This document shows, in pieces, positions 1-7,077 of a stretch of 21,392 nucleotides of DNA. The stretch is from JBKEDH01 sp047975295 (lineage in GTDB: Bacteria > Bacteroidota > Bacteroidia > Flavobacteriales > Flavobacteriaceae). The notes beneath the pieces were generated by a model, which saw only the letters and a program-made list of their open reading frames with translations, was not told the DNA's origin and made no database searches. The stretch covers positions 1 through 21,392 of the forward strand of contig JBKEDH010000023.1 in NCBI GenBank assembly GCA_047975295.1. Reading direction: 5' to 3'. Positions within the stretch are counted from its first letter, which is position 1. Each line of letters begins with the position of its first letter. The translations under genes were made by a program, and so were the position numbers.

Positions 1-81
1 ATAAAAGCAGTTGCATTTTTGCCTTGTCGAAACATAAAAACTCGATAGTATTAACTGTTTAACCATTAAAATTTAGAAATT

Positions 82-414
82 ATGAACACGCTTAGAAACA
101 AAGTACAGTTGATTGGAAGATTAGGGCAGGATCCAGAGATTATTAATTTTTCCGATGGTAACAAAATGGCAAAATTCTCTTTGGCTACCGATGATGGCTA
201 TAAAGATAAAAACGGTAATAAGATAGAGCGCACCTATTGGCATAATATTGTTGTTAAAAACAGATTGGTTACCGTTGTAGAGAACTACATATCCAAAGGA
301 AAAGAAATAGCATTGGAGGGCAAATTAACAAGTCGTTCGTGGGAGGATAAAGACGGGAAAAAACATTATGTAACCGAGATTGTGTGTAGTGAACTATTAA
401 TGTTAAGTAAATAA
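82..414 (+). CDS. ssb: Single-stranded DNA-binding protein, short form
   Basis: A 110-residue OB-fold protein that binds single-stranded DNA during replication, recombination and repair. It begins MNTLRNKVQLIGRLG and carries the usual SSB landmarks: a GxLGQDPE turn, TYWHNIVV in the middle strand, YISKGKEIALEGKL, and a final strand ending in LLMLSK. The OB fold takes up the whole protein. The flexible linker and acidic DDDIPF-like tip, through which canonical SSBs recruit partner proteins, are absent. Short forms like this occur in Bacteroidota beside a full-length SSB (family knowledge), so this is probably an accessory paralogue. It stands alone, converging on ribE, with a long hairpin after its stop. 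The 81 nt upstream contain no recognisable gene. Confidence 0.93.
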   Translation: MNTLRNKVQLIGRLGQDPEIINFSDGNKMAKFSLATDDGYKDKNGNKIERTYWHNIVVKNRLVTVVENYISKGKEIALEGKLTSRSWEDKDGKKHYVTEIVCSELLMLSK

Positions 415-468
415 AAACTGAGATAATTAGTACACGATAAGAATTATCTTTGTTGTTTTATTAAATTG

Positions 469-503
469 AAGCCTTTTAAAATACATTATTTTGAAAGGCT
501 TTT
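469..503 (+). terminator. Hairpin between convergent ssb and ribE
   Basis: A 15-bp stem (469-483 with 487-501, one G-T wobble) with a 3-nt loop, followed by a short T run, lies 55 nt after the ssb stop and 25 nt before the ribE stop on the other strand. It probably ends ssb transcription and may act in both directions. A second, weaker inverted repeat, AGATAATT (421-428) with AATTATCT (442-449), sits between it and the ssb stop. Confidence 0.7.
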
Positions 504-527
504 GTAATCTTTAGATTAAGATAGAAA

Positions 528-1115
528 TTACCGCAATTCCAAAAGTCTGGATACATATTTGCCCAAGACATCAAATTCCAAGTTAACAACAGTTCCTTCC
601 TTAAATGTATTAAAATTGGTGTGCTCGTACGTATAAGGAATTATGGCTACACTAAACACATTTTGTTTAGAATTAACTACTGTTAAGCTCACACCATTAA
701 CGGTAATCGAGCCTTTTTCAATAGTAATATTATTAAGCTTGGAATCGTAACTAAAGGTAAAAATCCAACTGCCATTAGTGTTTTCTATACTTTTGCAAAC
801 TGCGGTCTGGTCCACATGCCCCTGTACCATATGGCCGTCTAACCTATCGCCTAATTTCATGGCACGCTCTAAATTAATAGTATCCCCTGTTTTTAAGTGG
901 CCAAGGTTAGTTTTGTTAAGTGTTTCCTGTATTGCGGTAACAGTATATTCATCTTTATTTATATCGACAACAGTAAGGCAAACGCCGTTATGCGCCACAC
1001 TTTGGTCTATTTTTAATTCGGGGGTAATATGGCTTTTTATGGTTAGGTGAAGGTTACCCAATGCTTTGCTTAAATTTGTAACGGTTCCGATTGCTTCAAT
1101 AATTCCGGTAAACAT
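528..1115 (-). CDS. ribE: Riboflavin synthase, alpha subunit
   Basis: Converts two molecules of 6,7-dimethyl-8-ribityllumazine into riboflavin and 5-amino-6-ribitylaminouracil, the last step of riboflavin synthesis in the cytosol. At 195 residues it has the normal family length and two tandem lumazine-binding beta-barrels. The first starts MFTGIIEAIGTV and holds AHNGVCLTVV (41-50). The second starts near GHMVQGHVD (94-102) and holds the matching ITVNGVSLTVV (137-147). The gene is divergent from pdxA with only 51 nt between the start codons, so the two promoters must overlap. No FMN riboswitch can be seen or would fit in that gap. The other riboflavin genes are not in the window. Confidence 0.96.
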   Translation of the reverse strand: MFTGIIEAIGTVTNLSKALGNLHLTIKSHITPELKIDQSVAHNGVCLTVVDINKDEYTVTAIQETLNKTNLGHLKTGDTINLERAMKLGDRLDGHMVQGHVDQTAVCKSIENTNGSWIFTFSYDSKLNNITIEKGSITVNGVSLTVVNSKQNVFSVAIIPYTYEHTNFNTFKEGTVVNLEFDVLGKYVSRLLELR

Positions 1116-1133
1116 ATTGTGGTTTATTTTAAT

Positions 1134-1155
1134 TAAATTTGCATTTCCAAAATTA
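1134..1155. promoter_or_regulatory. Overlapping divergent promoters of ribE and pdxA
   Basis: The 51-nt gap between the divergent start codons contains one TAnnTTTG -7 box per strand: TAAATTTG at 1134-1141 reading toward pdxA, and TAATTTTG on the minus strand (1148-1155) reading toward ribE. For pdxA a TTG lies at 1117-1119, a rather short 14-nt spacing. No convincing -33 element was found for ribE. This rests on consensus matching only. Confidence 0.45.
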
Positions 1156-1166
1156 CAAACATTTTA

Positions 1167-2213
1167 ATGAAGAAAGAAGAAAATATAGTAGTTGGTATAT
1201 CCATAGGCGATTTAAATGGTATTGGTGGTGAAATAATTTTAAAAACCTTTGAAGATTCCCGTATGTTGGAATTTTGCACGCCCGTAATTTTCGCATCTTC
1301 AAAAGTGATTAATTTTTATAAAAATCAATTTAATTCCGAAATCAATTTCAATTTTATAAAGCATCTTGACCAAACCGTAGCGGGAAAAGTAAACGTATTA
1401 AATGTTTGGAACGAACCTGTAACCATCGAATTTGGCAAAGAAGACATTAACATAGGTAAATACGCCGTAAAATCGCTGCAAGCGGCAACCCAAGCCCTAA
1501 AAGAAGGAAATATTGATGTTTTGGTTACCGCTCCCTTAAACAAGCACAATATTCAATCGGAGCATTTTAAATTTCCCGGCCATACCGATTATTTGGCACA
1601 GGAATTACATGGTGAAAGCCTTATGTTTATGGTAACCGACACCTTAAGGGTAGGTCTGTTAACCGACCATGTTCCGGTTAAAGATGTGGTAAATCATATA
1701 ACAGAAGATTTGATCGTTAAAAAAATAAGTACGGTTTACAAATCACTTTTAGCCGATTTTAAAATAAACAGACCCCGTATAGCCGTTTTGGGCATTAACC
1801 CCCATACCGGTGATAATGGTGTAATAGGTAAAGAAGACGATACCGTTTTGCGTCCAACACTAAAAAAGATAAAGGAATCTGGTAAACTGGTTTATGGCCC
1901 GTATGCTGCCGATAGTTTTTTTGGCTCGGACAATTACAGGAATTTCGATGCCATAATCGCTTCGTACCACGACCAAGGCCTTATCCCCTTTAAAACCCTA
2001 TCCTTTGGTCAAGGCGTAAATTATACAGCGGGACTTAACAAAGTACGAACCTCGCCCGATCACGGTACGGCTTATGAAATAGCAGGAAAAGGGACTGCCA
2101 ACGAAAGCTCGTTTAAAGAAGCCGTATTTGCTGCCATACAAATATTTAAAAATAGGGAAGAATATAAAAATTTAACCGCAAACCCATTAAAAAAGCAATC
2201 CAAAAAGATATAA
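1167..2213 (+). CDS. pdxA: 4-hydroxythreonine-4-phosphate dehydrogenase
   Basis: NAD-dependent oxidation of 4-phosphohydroxy-L-threonine, the step that feeds 3-amino-1-hydroxyacetone phosphate into pyridoxine 5'-phosphate synthesis (DXP-dependent vitamin B6 route). The 348-residue product has family length. Visible signatures are GISIGDLNGIGGEI (10-23), TAPLNK (121-126), FPGHTDYLA (136-144) and SPDHGTAYEIAGKG (296-309). The three metal-binding histidines match H168 (LTDHVP), H213 (NPHTGDNG) and H268 (SYHDQG). It is cytosolic and homodimeric in known members. Its stop codon lies inside a perfect 11-bp inverted repeat. No other pdx gene is nearby. Confidence 0.96.
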   Translation: MKKEENIVVGISIGDLNGIGGEIILKTFEDSRMLEFCTPVIFASSKVINFYKNQFNSEINFNFIKHLDQTVAGKVNVLNVWNEPVTIEFGKEDINIGKYAVKSLQAATQALKEGNIDVLVTAPLNKHNIQSEHFKFPGHTDYLAQELHGESLMFMVTDTLRVGLLTDHVPVKDVVNHITEDLIVKKISTVYKSLLADFKINRPRIAVLGINPHTGDNGVIGKEDDTVLRPTLKKIKESGKLVYGPYAADSFFGSDNYRNFDAIIASYHDQGLIPFKTLSFGQGVNYTAGLNKVRTSPDHGTAYEIAGKGTANESSFKEAVFAAIQIFKNREEYKNLTANPLKKQSKKI

Positions 2214-2233
2214 ACAAAAAAATGTTTATATCT
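2206..2233 (+). terminator. Perfect AT-rich hairpin over the pdxA stop codon
   Basis: AGATATAAACA (2206-2216) pairs without mismatch with TGTTTATATCT (2223-2233) across an A6 loop. The pdxA TAA (2211-2213) sits in the left arm. No T tract follows on the plus strand, so it is not a classical intrinsic terminator. It could stabilise the 3' end of the pdxA mRNA or insulate pdxA from the promoter just downstream. Confidence 0.4.
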
Positions 2234-2237
2234 CACG

Positions 2238-2264
2238 TTGCATAAATAAAAATTTATATATTTG
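2238..2264 (+). promoter_or_regulatory. Bacteroidota-type promoter of the DUF177-rpmF unit
   Basis: TTG at 2238-2240 and TATATTTG at 2257-2264 (TAnnTTTG consensus) are separated by 16 nt. Transcription would start near 2270, giving a leader of about 15-20 nt before the ATG at 2287. This also argues against the upstream GTG at 2281 as the start. Confidence 0.65.
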
Positions 2265-2286
2265 TAGGCTCAAAATAGATGTGATT

Positions 2287-2826
2287 ATGAAGCCATTAAA
2301 AGAATTTACAATTCCATTTGTAGGCCTAAAAACAACAAAACATCATTTTGATTATAAAATAGAGCAAACGTTCTTTGATTATTTTGAGTATAACGAGTTT
2401 AACGATATCAATGTTGATGTTAATCTGGAATTAGATAAAAAAACAACATTGTTAGAGTTACATTTCGAAATATCCGGATATGTAAACGTAAACTGCGATG
2501 TAACAAACGAACCGTACAATCAGCCGGTTAACAATACATTCAAGTTGGTAGTTAAGTTTGGTGATGAGTATAACGACAATTACGAAGACATTCTTATTGT
2601 TCCGCACGGTACTTACGAAATAAATGTACAGCAATATATTTACGAATTAATTGTGCTTTCTGTACCGTTAAAACGAATACATCCGGGTATTAAAAGCGGT
2701 ACTCTAAACTCCGAAATACTTAAAAAATTAGATGAACTGAGCCCAAAAAGCAAAGAAAATAAAAAAGAAGAGGACGATATCGATCCTCGTTGGAATACAT
2801 TAAAGAAACTGTTAACGGATAAATAA
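2287..2826 (+). CDS. DUF177 (YceD-like) protein
   Basis: A 179-residue cytosolic protein of the DUF177/YceD family, recognised mainly by its place directly before rpmF and by its fold pattern: beta-rich N-terminal half (MKPLKEFTIPFVGLK), a central VNVNCDVTNEPY segment, a YIYELIVLSVPLKRIHP helix, and a charged linker ending in DPRWNTLKKLL. In other bacteria the family has been linked to 23S rRNA accumulation and is almost always encoded with L32 (established knowledge). The exact activity here is unknown. I place the start at ATG 2287 rather than the in-frame GTG at 2281, because MKPLKEF is the likely family N-terminus. rpmF follows after 8 nt, so the two are co-transcribed. Confidence 0.85.
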   Translation: MKPLKEFTIPFVGLKTTKHHFDYKIEQTFFDYFEYNEFNDINVDVNLELDKKTTLLELHFEISGYVNVNCDVTNEPYNQPVNNTFKLVVKFGDEYNDNYEDILIVPHGTYEINVQQYIYELIVLSVPLKRIHPGIKSGTLNSEILKKLDELSPKSKENKKEEDDIDPRWNTLKKLLTDK

Positions 2827-2834
2827 GATAGAAA

Positions 2835-3038
2835 ATGGCACATCCTAAAAGAAAAATCTCGAAAACAAGAAGAGATAAGAGAAGAACACACTACAAGGCA
2901 ACTGCGCCACAAATTGCTGTATGCCCTACAACAGGCGAAGCGCACTTATACCACAGGGCACATTGGCACGAAGGTAAGCTGTATTACAGAGGTCAAGTAC
3001 TAATAGATAACTCTGAAACGGTAGAAAATAACGCATAA
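2835..3038 (+). CDS. rpmF: 50S ribosomal protein L32
   Basis: A 67-residue basic protein of the large ribosomal subunit. It begins MAHPKRKISKTRRDKRRTHY, the diagnostic L32 N-terminus. Only one cysteine (C30, in AVCPTTGEAHLYHRAH) is left where zinc-binding L32 forms have a four-Cys ribbon, so this is the zinc-free (C-minus) type. It is the second gene of the DUF177-rpmF unit and is followed by a strong intrinsic terminator. Confidence 0.97.
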   Translation: MAHPKRKISKTRRDKRRTHYKATAPQIAVCPTTGEAHLYHRAHWHEGKLYYRGQVLIDNSETVENNA

Positions 3039-3058
3039 GGTATTATGCATGCATATAT

Positions 3059-3087
3059 AAAAACGCTCATGTCGAGCGTTTTTTTTT
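3059..3087 (+). terminator. Intrinsic terminator after rpmF
   Basis: AAAAACGCTC (3059-3068) pairs with GAGCGTTTTT (3074-3083) across a 5-nt loop, with a run of nine T ending at 3087. It is a textbook rho-independent terminator and separates DUF177-rpmF from fabH, although the wider gene order is conserved. fabH therefore likely has its own promoter in 3088-3220. I found no clear TAnnTTTG box there. Confidence 0.85.
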
Positions 3088-3220
3088 GTAATATGCTTTT
3101 TCTAAAGAACAAAAACACTTAATTTGCATAACTTTTACATTAAAAATTAGTGGTTTTTGTAAAAAATAGGATGTTTTGTGATGTAACATCGAATTTTTGG
3201 TCAAATTAACTAAAATATTT

Positions 3221-4222
3221 ATGAGTAAAATCTCTGCGGCAATAACAGCTGTCGGTGCGTATGTACCGGAATACGTATTAACCAACCAAATTTTAGAGAC
3301 AATGGTTGATACTAATGATGAGTGGATAACTACGCGAACCGGTATAAAAGAGCGTAGAATTCTTAAAGAAGAGGGCAAAGGAACTTCTTACCTGGCCATA
3401 AAGGCTGCCCAAGACCTTATCGATAAAAAAGGAATAGATCCCAAAAATATCGAATTGGTAATTGTAGCTACGGCAACACCCGACATGAAAGCGGCTTCCA
3501 CCGCAGCTTTTACAGCTGCCGAAATTGGGGCCACCAATGCTTTTACCTTCGATATGGATGCTGCTTGTTCAAGCTTTTTGTACGGTATGTCGGTAGCTGC
3601 AAAATATATCGAATCTGGTCGTTACAAAAACGTTCTGTTAATAGGTGCCGATAAAATGTCGTCCATAATAAATTATAAAGACCGCGCTACCTGTATTATT
3701 TTTGGCGATGGTGCCGGTGCCGTTTTATTCGAACCCAATACCGATGGTTTAGGGTTACAAGATGAATATTTACGGAGCGATGGTACGGGACGTGAATTTT
3801 TACAAGCTACCTACGGTGGTTCGGCATTTCCACTTACCGAAAAGGCTATGGCCGAAGGTGGTCAATATGCTTTTCAAGAAGGTCGTACCGTATTTAAGCA
3901 TGCCGTTTTTAACATGGCAGATTCTACCGTTAAAATATTAGAACGAAACAATTTAACAAAGGCAGATGTTAATTGGTTGGCAGCCCACCAGGCAAACAAG
4001 CGTATTATCGATGCTACCGCCCAACGTATCGATTTAGAAGAAGAGAAAGTAATGATGAATATTCATAAATACGGCAATACAACATCGGCAACACTTCCTT
4101 TGTTGTTAAACGATTATGAATCGCAACTAAAACAAGGTGACAATATTATATTTGCTGCCTTTGGTGGCGGATTTAATTGGGGTGCTATTTATTTAAAATG
4201 GGCATACAATGCTAAAAAATAA
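3221..4222 (+). CDS. fabH: Beta-ketoacyl-ACP synthase III
   Basis: Condenses acetyl-CoA (or a branched acyl-CoA primer) with malonyl-ACP to start type II fatty-acid synthesis. The 333-residue product carries the thiolase-fold Cys-His-Asn triad: C116 in DMDAACSSFLYG, H256 in AAHQANKRI, and N286 in HKYGNTTSATLP. The glycine-rich FGDGAGAVLFE (161-171) and the C-terminal FAAFGGGFNWGA (311-322) are also present. The start at ATG 3221 gives the natural MSKISAAITAVGAYVPEYVL beginning; an in-frame TTG at 3197 would add eight residues that fit nothing. accB follows after 28 nt. Flavobacteria make much iso-branched fatty acid, so a branched primer is plausible but not readable from sequence. Confidence 0.95.
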   Translation: MSKISAAITAVGAYVPEYVLTNQILETMVDTNDEWITTRTGIKERRILKEEGKGTSYLAIKAAQDLIDKKGIDPKNIELVIVATATPDMKAASTAAFTAAEIGATNAFTFDMDAACSSFLYGMSVAAKYIESGRYKNVLLIGADKMSSIINYKDRATCIIFGDGAGAVLFEPNTDGLGLQDEYLRSDGTGREFLQATYGGSAFPLTEKAMAEGGQYAFQEGRTVFKHAVFNMADSTVKILERNNLTKADVNWLAAHQANKRIIDATAQRIDLEEEKVMMNIHKYGNTTSATLPLLLNDYESQLKQGDNIIFAAFGGGFNWGAIYLKWAYNAKK

Positions 4223-4250
4223 CTAATAAAATAATTTAATTCAAAAAATT

Positions 4251-4742
4251 ATGGACATTAAAGAGATTCAAAACTTAATTAAATTTGTAGCCAAATCGGG
4301 TGCAAATGAAGTTAAACTGGAAATGGACGATTTTAAGATCACCATAAAAACAGGTGCAGATCAAGGTGTTACCGCAATACAGTATGCACCAATAGCACAA
4401 CAAATTCCCCAGCCGGTTTCAACTCCGATTCCGGCAGTTGAGCAAACTAAAGTAGCAGAAACTTTGGCTCCAATAGGAACTTCGTCTACAGAAGATTCGA
4501 AATATATTACCATAAAATCGCCAATAATAGGAACATTTTACCGCAAGCCTGCTCCAGATAAACCTCTATTTGTAGAAGTTGGCCAAACTATAGCCGAAGG
4601 AGATGTTCTTTGCATTATCGAAGCTATGAAGCTTTTTAACGAAATCGAATCTGAAGTATCCGGAAAAATTGTAAAAATATTGGTAGATGATTCTTCTCCT
4701 GTAGAATTCGATCAGCCTTTATTTTTAGTCGATCCATCTTAA
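4251..4742 (+). CDS. accB: Acetyl-CoA carboxylase biotin carboxyl carrier protein
   Basis: Carries CO2 on biotin between biotin carboxylase and the carboxyltransferase in acetyl-CoA carboxylase. At 163 residues it has normal length. An N-terminal helix (MDIKEIQNLIKFVAKSG) is followed by a Pro/Ala-rich linker (about 45-80) and a biotinyl domain from about 86. The biotinylated lysine is K127 in CIIEAMKLFNEIE. The PIIGTFYRKPAPDKP loop (91-105) matches the 'thumb' typical of AccB rather than of generic lipoyl domains. It lies 28 nt after fabH and 80 nt before accC. The carboxyltransferase subunits AccA and AccD are not in the window. Confidence 0.96.
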   Translation: MDIKEIQNLIKFVAKSGANEVKLEMDDFKITIKTGADQGVTAIQYAPIAQQIPQPVSTPIPAVEQTKVAETLAPIGTSSTEDSKYITIKSPIIGTFYRKPAPDKPLFVEVGQTIAEGDVLCIIEAMKLFNEIESEVSGKIVKILVDDSSPVEFDQPLFLVDPS

Positions 4743-4822
4743 TTTTGATGTTTAGAAGTGCAAGTTTTACATCCGTAAATTTGTTAAACTAATAAACCCT
4801 AACTTTTAAACTCACTAAAGAT

Positions 4823-6175
4823 ATGTTCAAAAAAGTATTAATAGCCAACAGAGGGGAAATAGCCTTGCGAGTTATTAGAACCTGTAAAGAAATGGGCATT
4901 AAAACCGTTGCGGTTTACTCTACGGCCGATGCCGAAAGCTTACATGTTAAGTTTGCCGACGAGGCTGTATGTATTGGTCCGCCATCAAGTAGCGAATCGT
5001 ATTTAAAAATGTCCAATATTATAGCTGCTGCCGAAATTACCAATGCAGATGCCATACACCCAGGTTATGGATTCCTTTCGGAAAATGCCAAATTTTCGAA
5101 AATATGTGAAGAACACGGTATAAAATTTATAGGAGCTTCTCCCGAAATGATAGATCGTATGGGCGACAAAGCTTCGGCAAAAGCCACTATGAAAGCTGCC
5201 GGAGTACCTTGTGTACCGGGAAGTGACGGCATTATAGAAACCTTCGAAGACTGCCAAAAAATAGCCAAAGAAACAGGTTATCCCGTGATGCTTAAAGCAT
5301 CGGCAGGTGGAGGTGGTAAAGGTATGCGTGCCGTTTGGAAACCAGAGGATTTAAAAACGGCATGGGATTCGGCCAGACAAGAAAGCAAAGCAGCTTTTGG
5401 CAATAACGATATGTATATGGAAAAACTTATCGAAGAGCCAAGACACATCGAAATACAAATAGTGGGCGATTCCAATGGGAAAGCCTGCCATTTATCGGAG
5501 CGTGATTGCTCTATACAGCGTCGCCACCAAAAGCTAACCGAAGAAGTGCCATCGCCATTTATAACCAATGAACTTCGGGAAAAAATGGGGGAAGCCGCTG
5601 TAAAAGCTGCCGAATATATTGGGTATGAAGGTGCCGGAACCATAGAATTTTTGGTCGATAAACACCGAAATTTCTATTTTATGGAAATGAACACCCGTAT
5701 CCAGGTAGAACATCCCATTACCGAGCAGGTGATAGATTTTGATTTAATACGCGAACAAATTTTGGTTGCGGCCGGTGTACCAATTTCGGGAAAAAATTAT
5801 TTACCTAAATTACACTCCATAGAGTGCCGTATAAATGCCGAAGATCCGTTTAACGACTTTAGGCCTTCGCCCGGTAGGATAACCACCTTACACGCTCCGG
5901 GAGGCCATGGTGTACGTTTGGATACCCATGTTTATGCAGGATATATTATTCCGCCAAATTACGACTCGATGATCGCCAAGTTAATAACAACGGCACAAAC
6001 TCGGGAAGAGGCCATAAACAAGATGAAACGTGCATTAGATGAATTTGTAATTGAAGGTATTAAAACCACCATTCCCTTCCATAGACAACTTATGGATAAT
6101 CCCGACTATTTAGAGGGTAATTATACCACTAAGTTTATGGAAGACTTTATTATGGAAAAACCATTGGAATTATAA
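4823..6175 (+). CDS. accC: Acetyl-CoA carboxylase, biotin carboxylase subunit
   Basis: ATP-dependent carboxylation of the biotin on AccB with bicarbonate, the first half-reaction of acetyl-CoA carboxylase. The 450-residue product has standard length with the three usual parts. The N-terminal domain runs from MFKKVLIANRGEIALRVIRT. The ATP-grasp domain has K158 and the glycine loop ASAGGGGKGMR (159-169), then HIEIQ (208-212) and CSIQRRHQK (229-237). The catalytic and metal-binding segment is MEMNTRIQVEHPITE (287-301), with the key E-N-R-Q-E residues intact. The C-terminal domain has CRINAEDP. It is the last gene of the fabH-accB-accC run and is followed by an intrinsic terminator. Confidence 0.97.
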   Translation: MFKKVLIANRGEIALRVIRTCKEMGIKTVAVYSTADAESLHVKFADEAVCIGPPSSSESYLKMSNIIAAAEITNADAIHPGYGFLSENAKFSKICEEHGIKFIGASPEMIDRMGDKASAKATMKAAGVPCVPGSDGIIETFEDCQKIAKETGYPVMLKASAGGGGKGMRAVWKPEDLKTAWDSARQESKAAFGNNDMYMEKLIEEPRHIEIQIVGDSNGKACHLSERDCSIQRRHQKLTEEVPSPFITNELREKMGEAAVKAAEYIGYEGAGTIEFLVDKHRNFYFMEMNTRIQVEHPITEQVIDFDLIREQILVAAGVPISGKNYLPKLHSIECRINAEDPFNDFRPSPGRITTLHAPGGHGVRLDTHVYAGYIIPPNYDSMIAKLITTAQTREEAINKMKRALDEFVIEGIKTTIPFHRQLMDNPDYLEGNYTTKFMEDFIMEKPLEL

Positions 6176-6181
6176 AACAAG

Positions 6182-6210
6182 AAACTCTGAAATACCTTCG
6201 GAGTTTTTTT
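6182..6210 (+). terminator. Intrinsic terminator after accC
   Basis: AAACTCTGAA (6182-6191) pairs with TTCGGAGTTT (6197-6206), one G-T pair, across a 5-nt loop, followed by T7 (6204-6210). The T7-ATA that ends it also occurs, inverted, next to the distant repeat copy at 9935-9944, so terminator and repeat element share sequence here. Confidence 0.8.
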
Positions 6211-6289
6211 ATAGAAGTGGTTTAAACTTTTTGTGTTTAAGCGAAAATTAACCATTTTTTAGCAAATAGAAAAAGTTTAAACCAACTTC
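6203..6289 (+). repeat. Palindromic repeat element, internally deleted copy
   Basis: The core runs 6214-6289. Its left end is GAAGTGGTTTAAACTTTTT and its right end is the complement with one inserted A (AAAAAGTTTAAACCAACTTC). Read in reverse complement, the copy at 9776-9945 matches it without a gap over its first 48 nt (6203-6250) and again over its last about 28 nt, but holds about 83 extra nt between. The joint lies in a short run of T present at both ends of the missing block, as expected from slippage. There is no coding capacity. It lies directly between the accC terminator and the ATPase pseudogene. Confidence 0.85.
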
Positions 6290-6298
6290 ATAGTGAAC

Positions 6299-7069
6299 TT
6301 AATCGAAATCTCTTAAAAATGCATTTGGATTGTTCAAGAAATTTTTAGTTACGGAATAATGGCTGGTATCATCTAAAGCTGTTTTCTTCATGTTTTCGCC
6401 ATCTATTTCGTAAATGGTTACTTCAAGGATATGCCATAAGCATAGGAGAATGTGTTGCAATTACAAACTGGGACATGTGGTTTTTAAGATGATGTTGGAT
6501 AAAATAATCAACTCTAATTGCTTTGCGGGAGATAAGGATGCTTCGGGCTCATCTAACAAATAGATTCCATTTGGCTCATAATATGCATATAAGCTTCTCC
6601 ATGGGAAAACAAACAGATCTAGCTCCTGGCCGAACCTTGTACAGTTGATAATTGGCACTATCCTTCATTTGTTGAATAATGTTATCCGGAACTTTTCCTG
6701 TAGTTCTATATATTGATTATGTAAGCTTGTATCGCGGTACGGTGTACGCTGTTTAGATAATTGCCAAAATCTTCTGCACGAAAGAAAAAACCTGTAAGCG
6801 CTCTATTTGCTATTCTATTTAAAAATACGGCAATAATTGTTTTGCAGCGTCGAAACATTTTTTTTCGTAACCATATCCGCCCATATGTGGAAGCTGTAAC
6901 CGACAGGCTATAGATTCCAGTAAAGTAGATTTGCCACTTCCGTTTTCTCCTGTAAAAATATAATTGGAGTTGGTAGCTCGATGTGTTTGGCGTATTTAAC
7001 AGCCGGTACATTAAAAGGATATGGATGGTTTTTTTCTGTATTTATATGTATTGACGATAAATAAGGCAT
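6299..7069 (-). pseudogene. Decayed AAA/ABC-type ATPase (RecF/SMC-like head) gene
   Basis: The complete outline of a roughly 260-residue stand-alone ATPase can be read on the minus strand, but only by changing frame many times. In order: MPYLSSIHINTEKNHPYPF (start at 7069), Walker A GENGSGKS at 6927-6950, LESIACRLQLPHMGGYGYEKKCFDAAKQLLPYF, FFFRAEDFGNYLNSVHRT, QQMKDSANYQLYKV, a signature-like SHGEAYMHIMSQM, Walker B LLDEPEASLSPAKQLELI at 6521-6568, IATHSPMLMAYP near 6426-6456, and the end NNPNAFLRDFD with TAA at 6299. At least six indels and two stop codons (one apparently TGG to TAG) break it. The start lies 8 nt past the helicase stop, so the two were probably co-transcribed. All catalytic motifs persist in pieces, which suggests decay of a once active gene. 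Confidence 0.9.
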
Positions 7070-7077
7070 GTATTGTG

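Noticed and set aside
3197..3220. TTG start for fabH
   Set aside because: ATG 3221 gives the normal FabH N-terminus; the extra eight residues have no family support.
4776..4783. TAAATTTG as a separate accC promoter
   Set aside because: The nearest TTG is 28 nt upstream, too far for the pattern, and the gene is in a tight same-strand run; a weak internal promoter cannot be excluded.
6461..7011. Two separate small genes on the minus strand (6461-6658 and 6706-7011)
   Set aside because: Both are pieces of one decayed ATPase gene; the family motifs run continuously across them when frameshifts are corrected.
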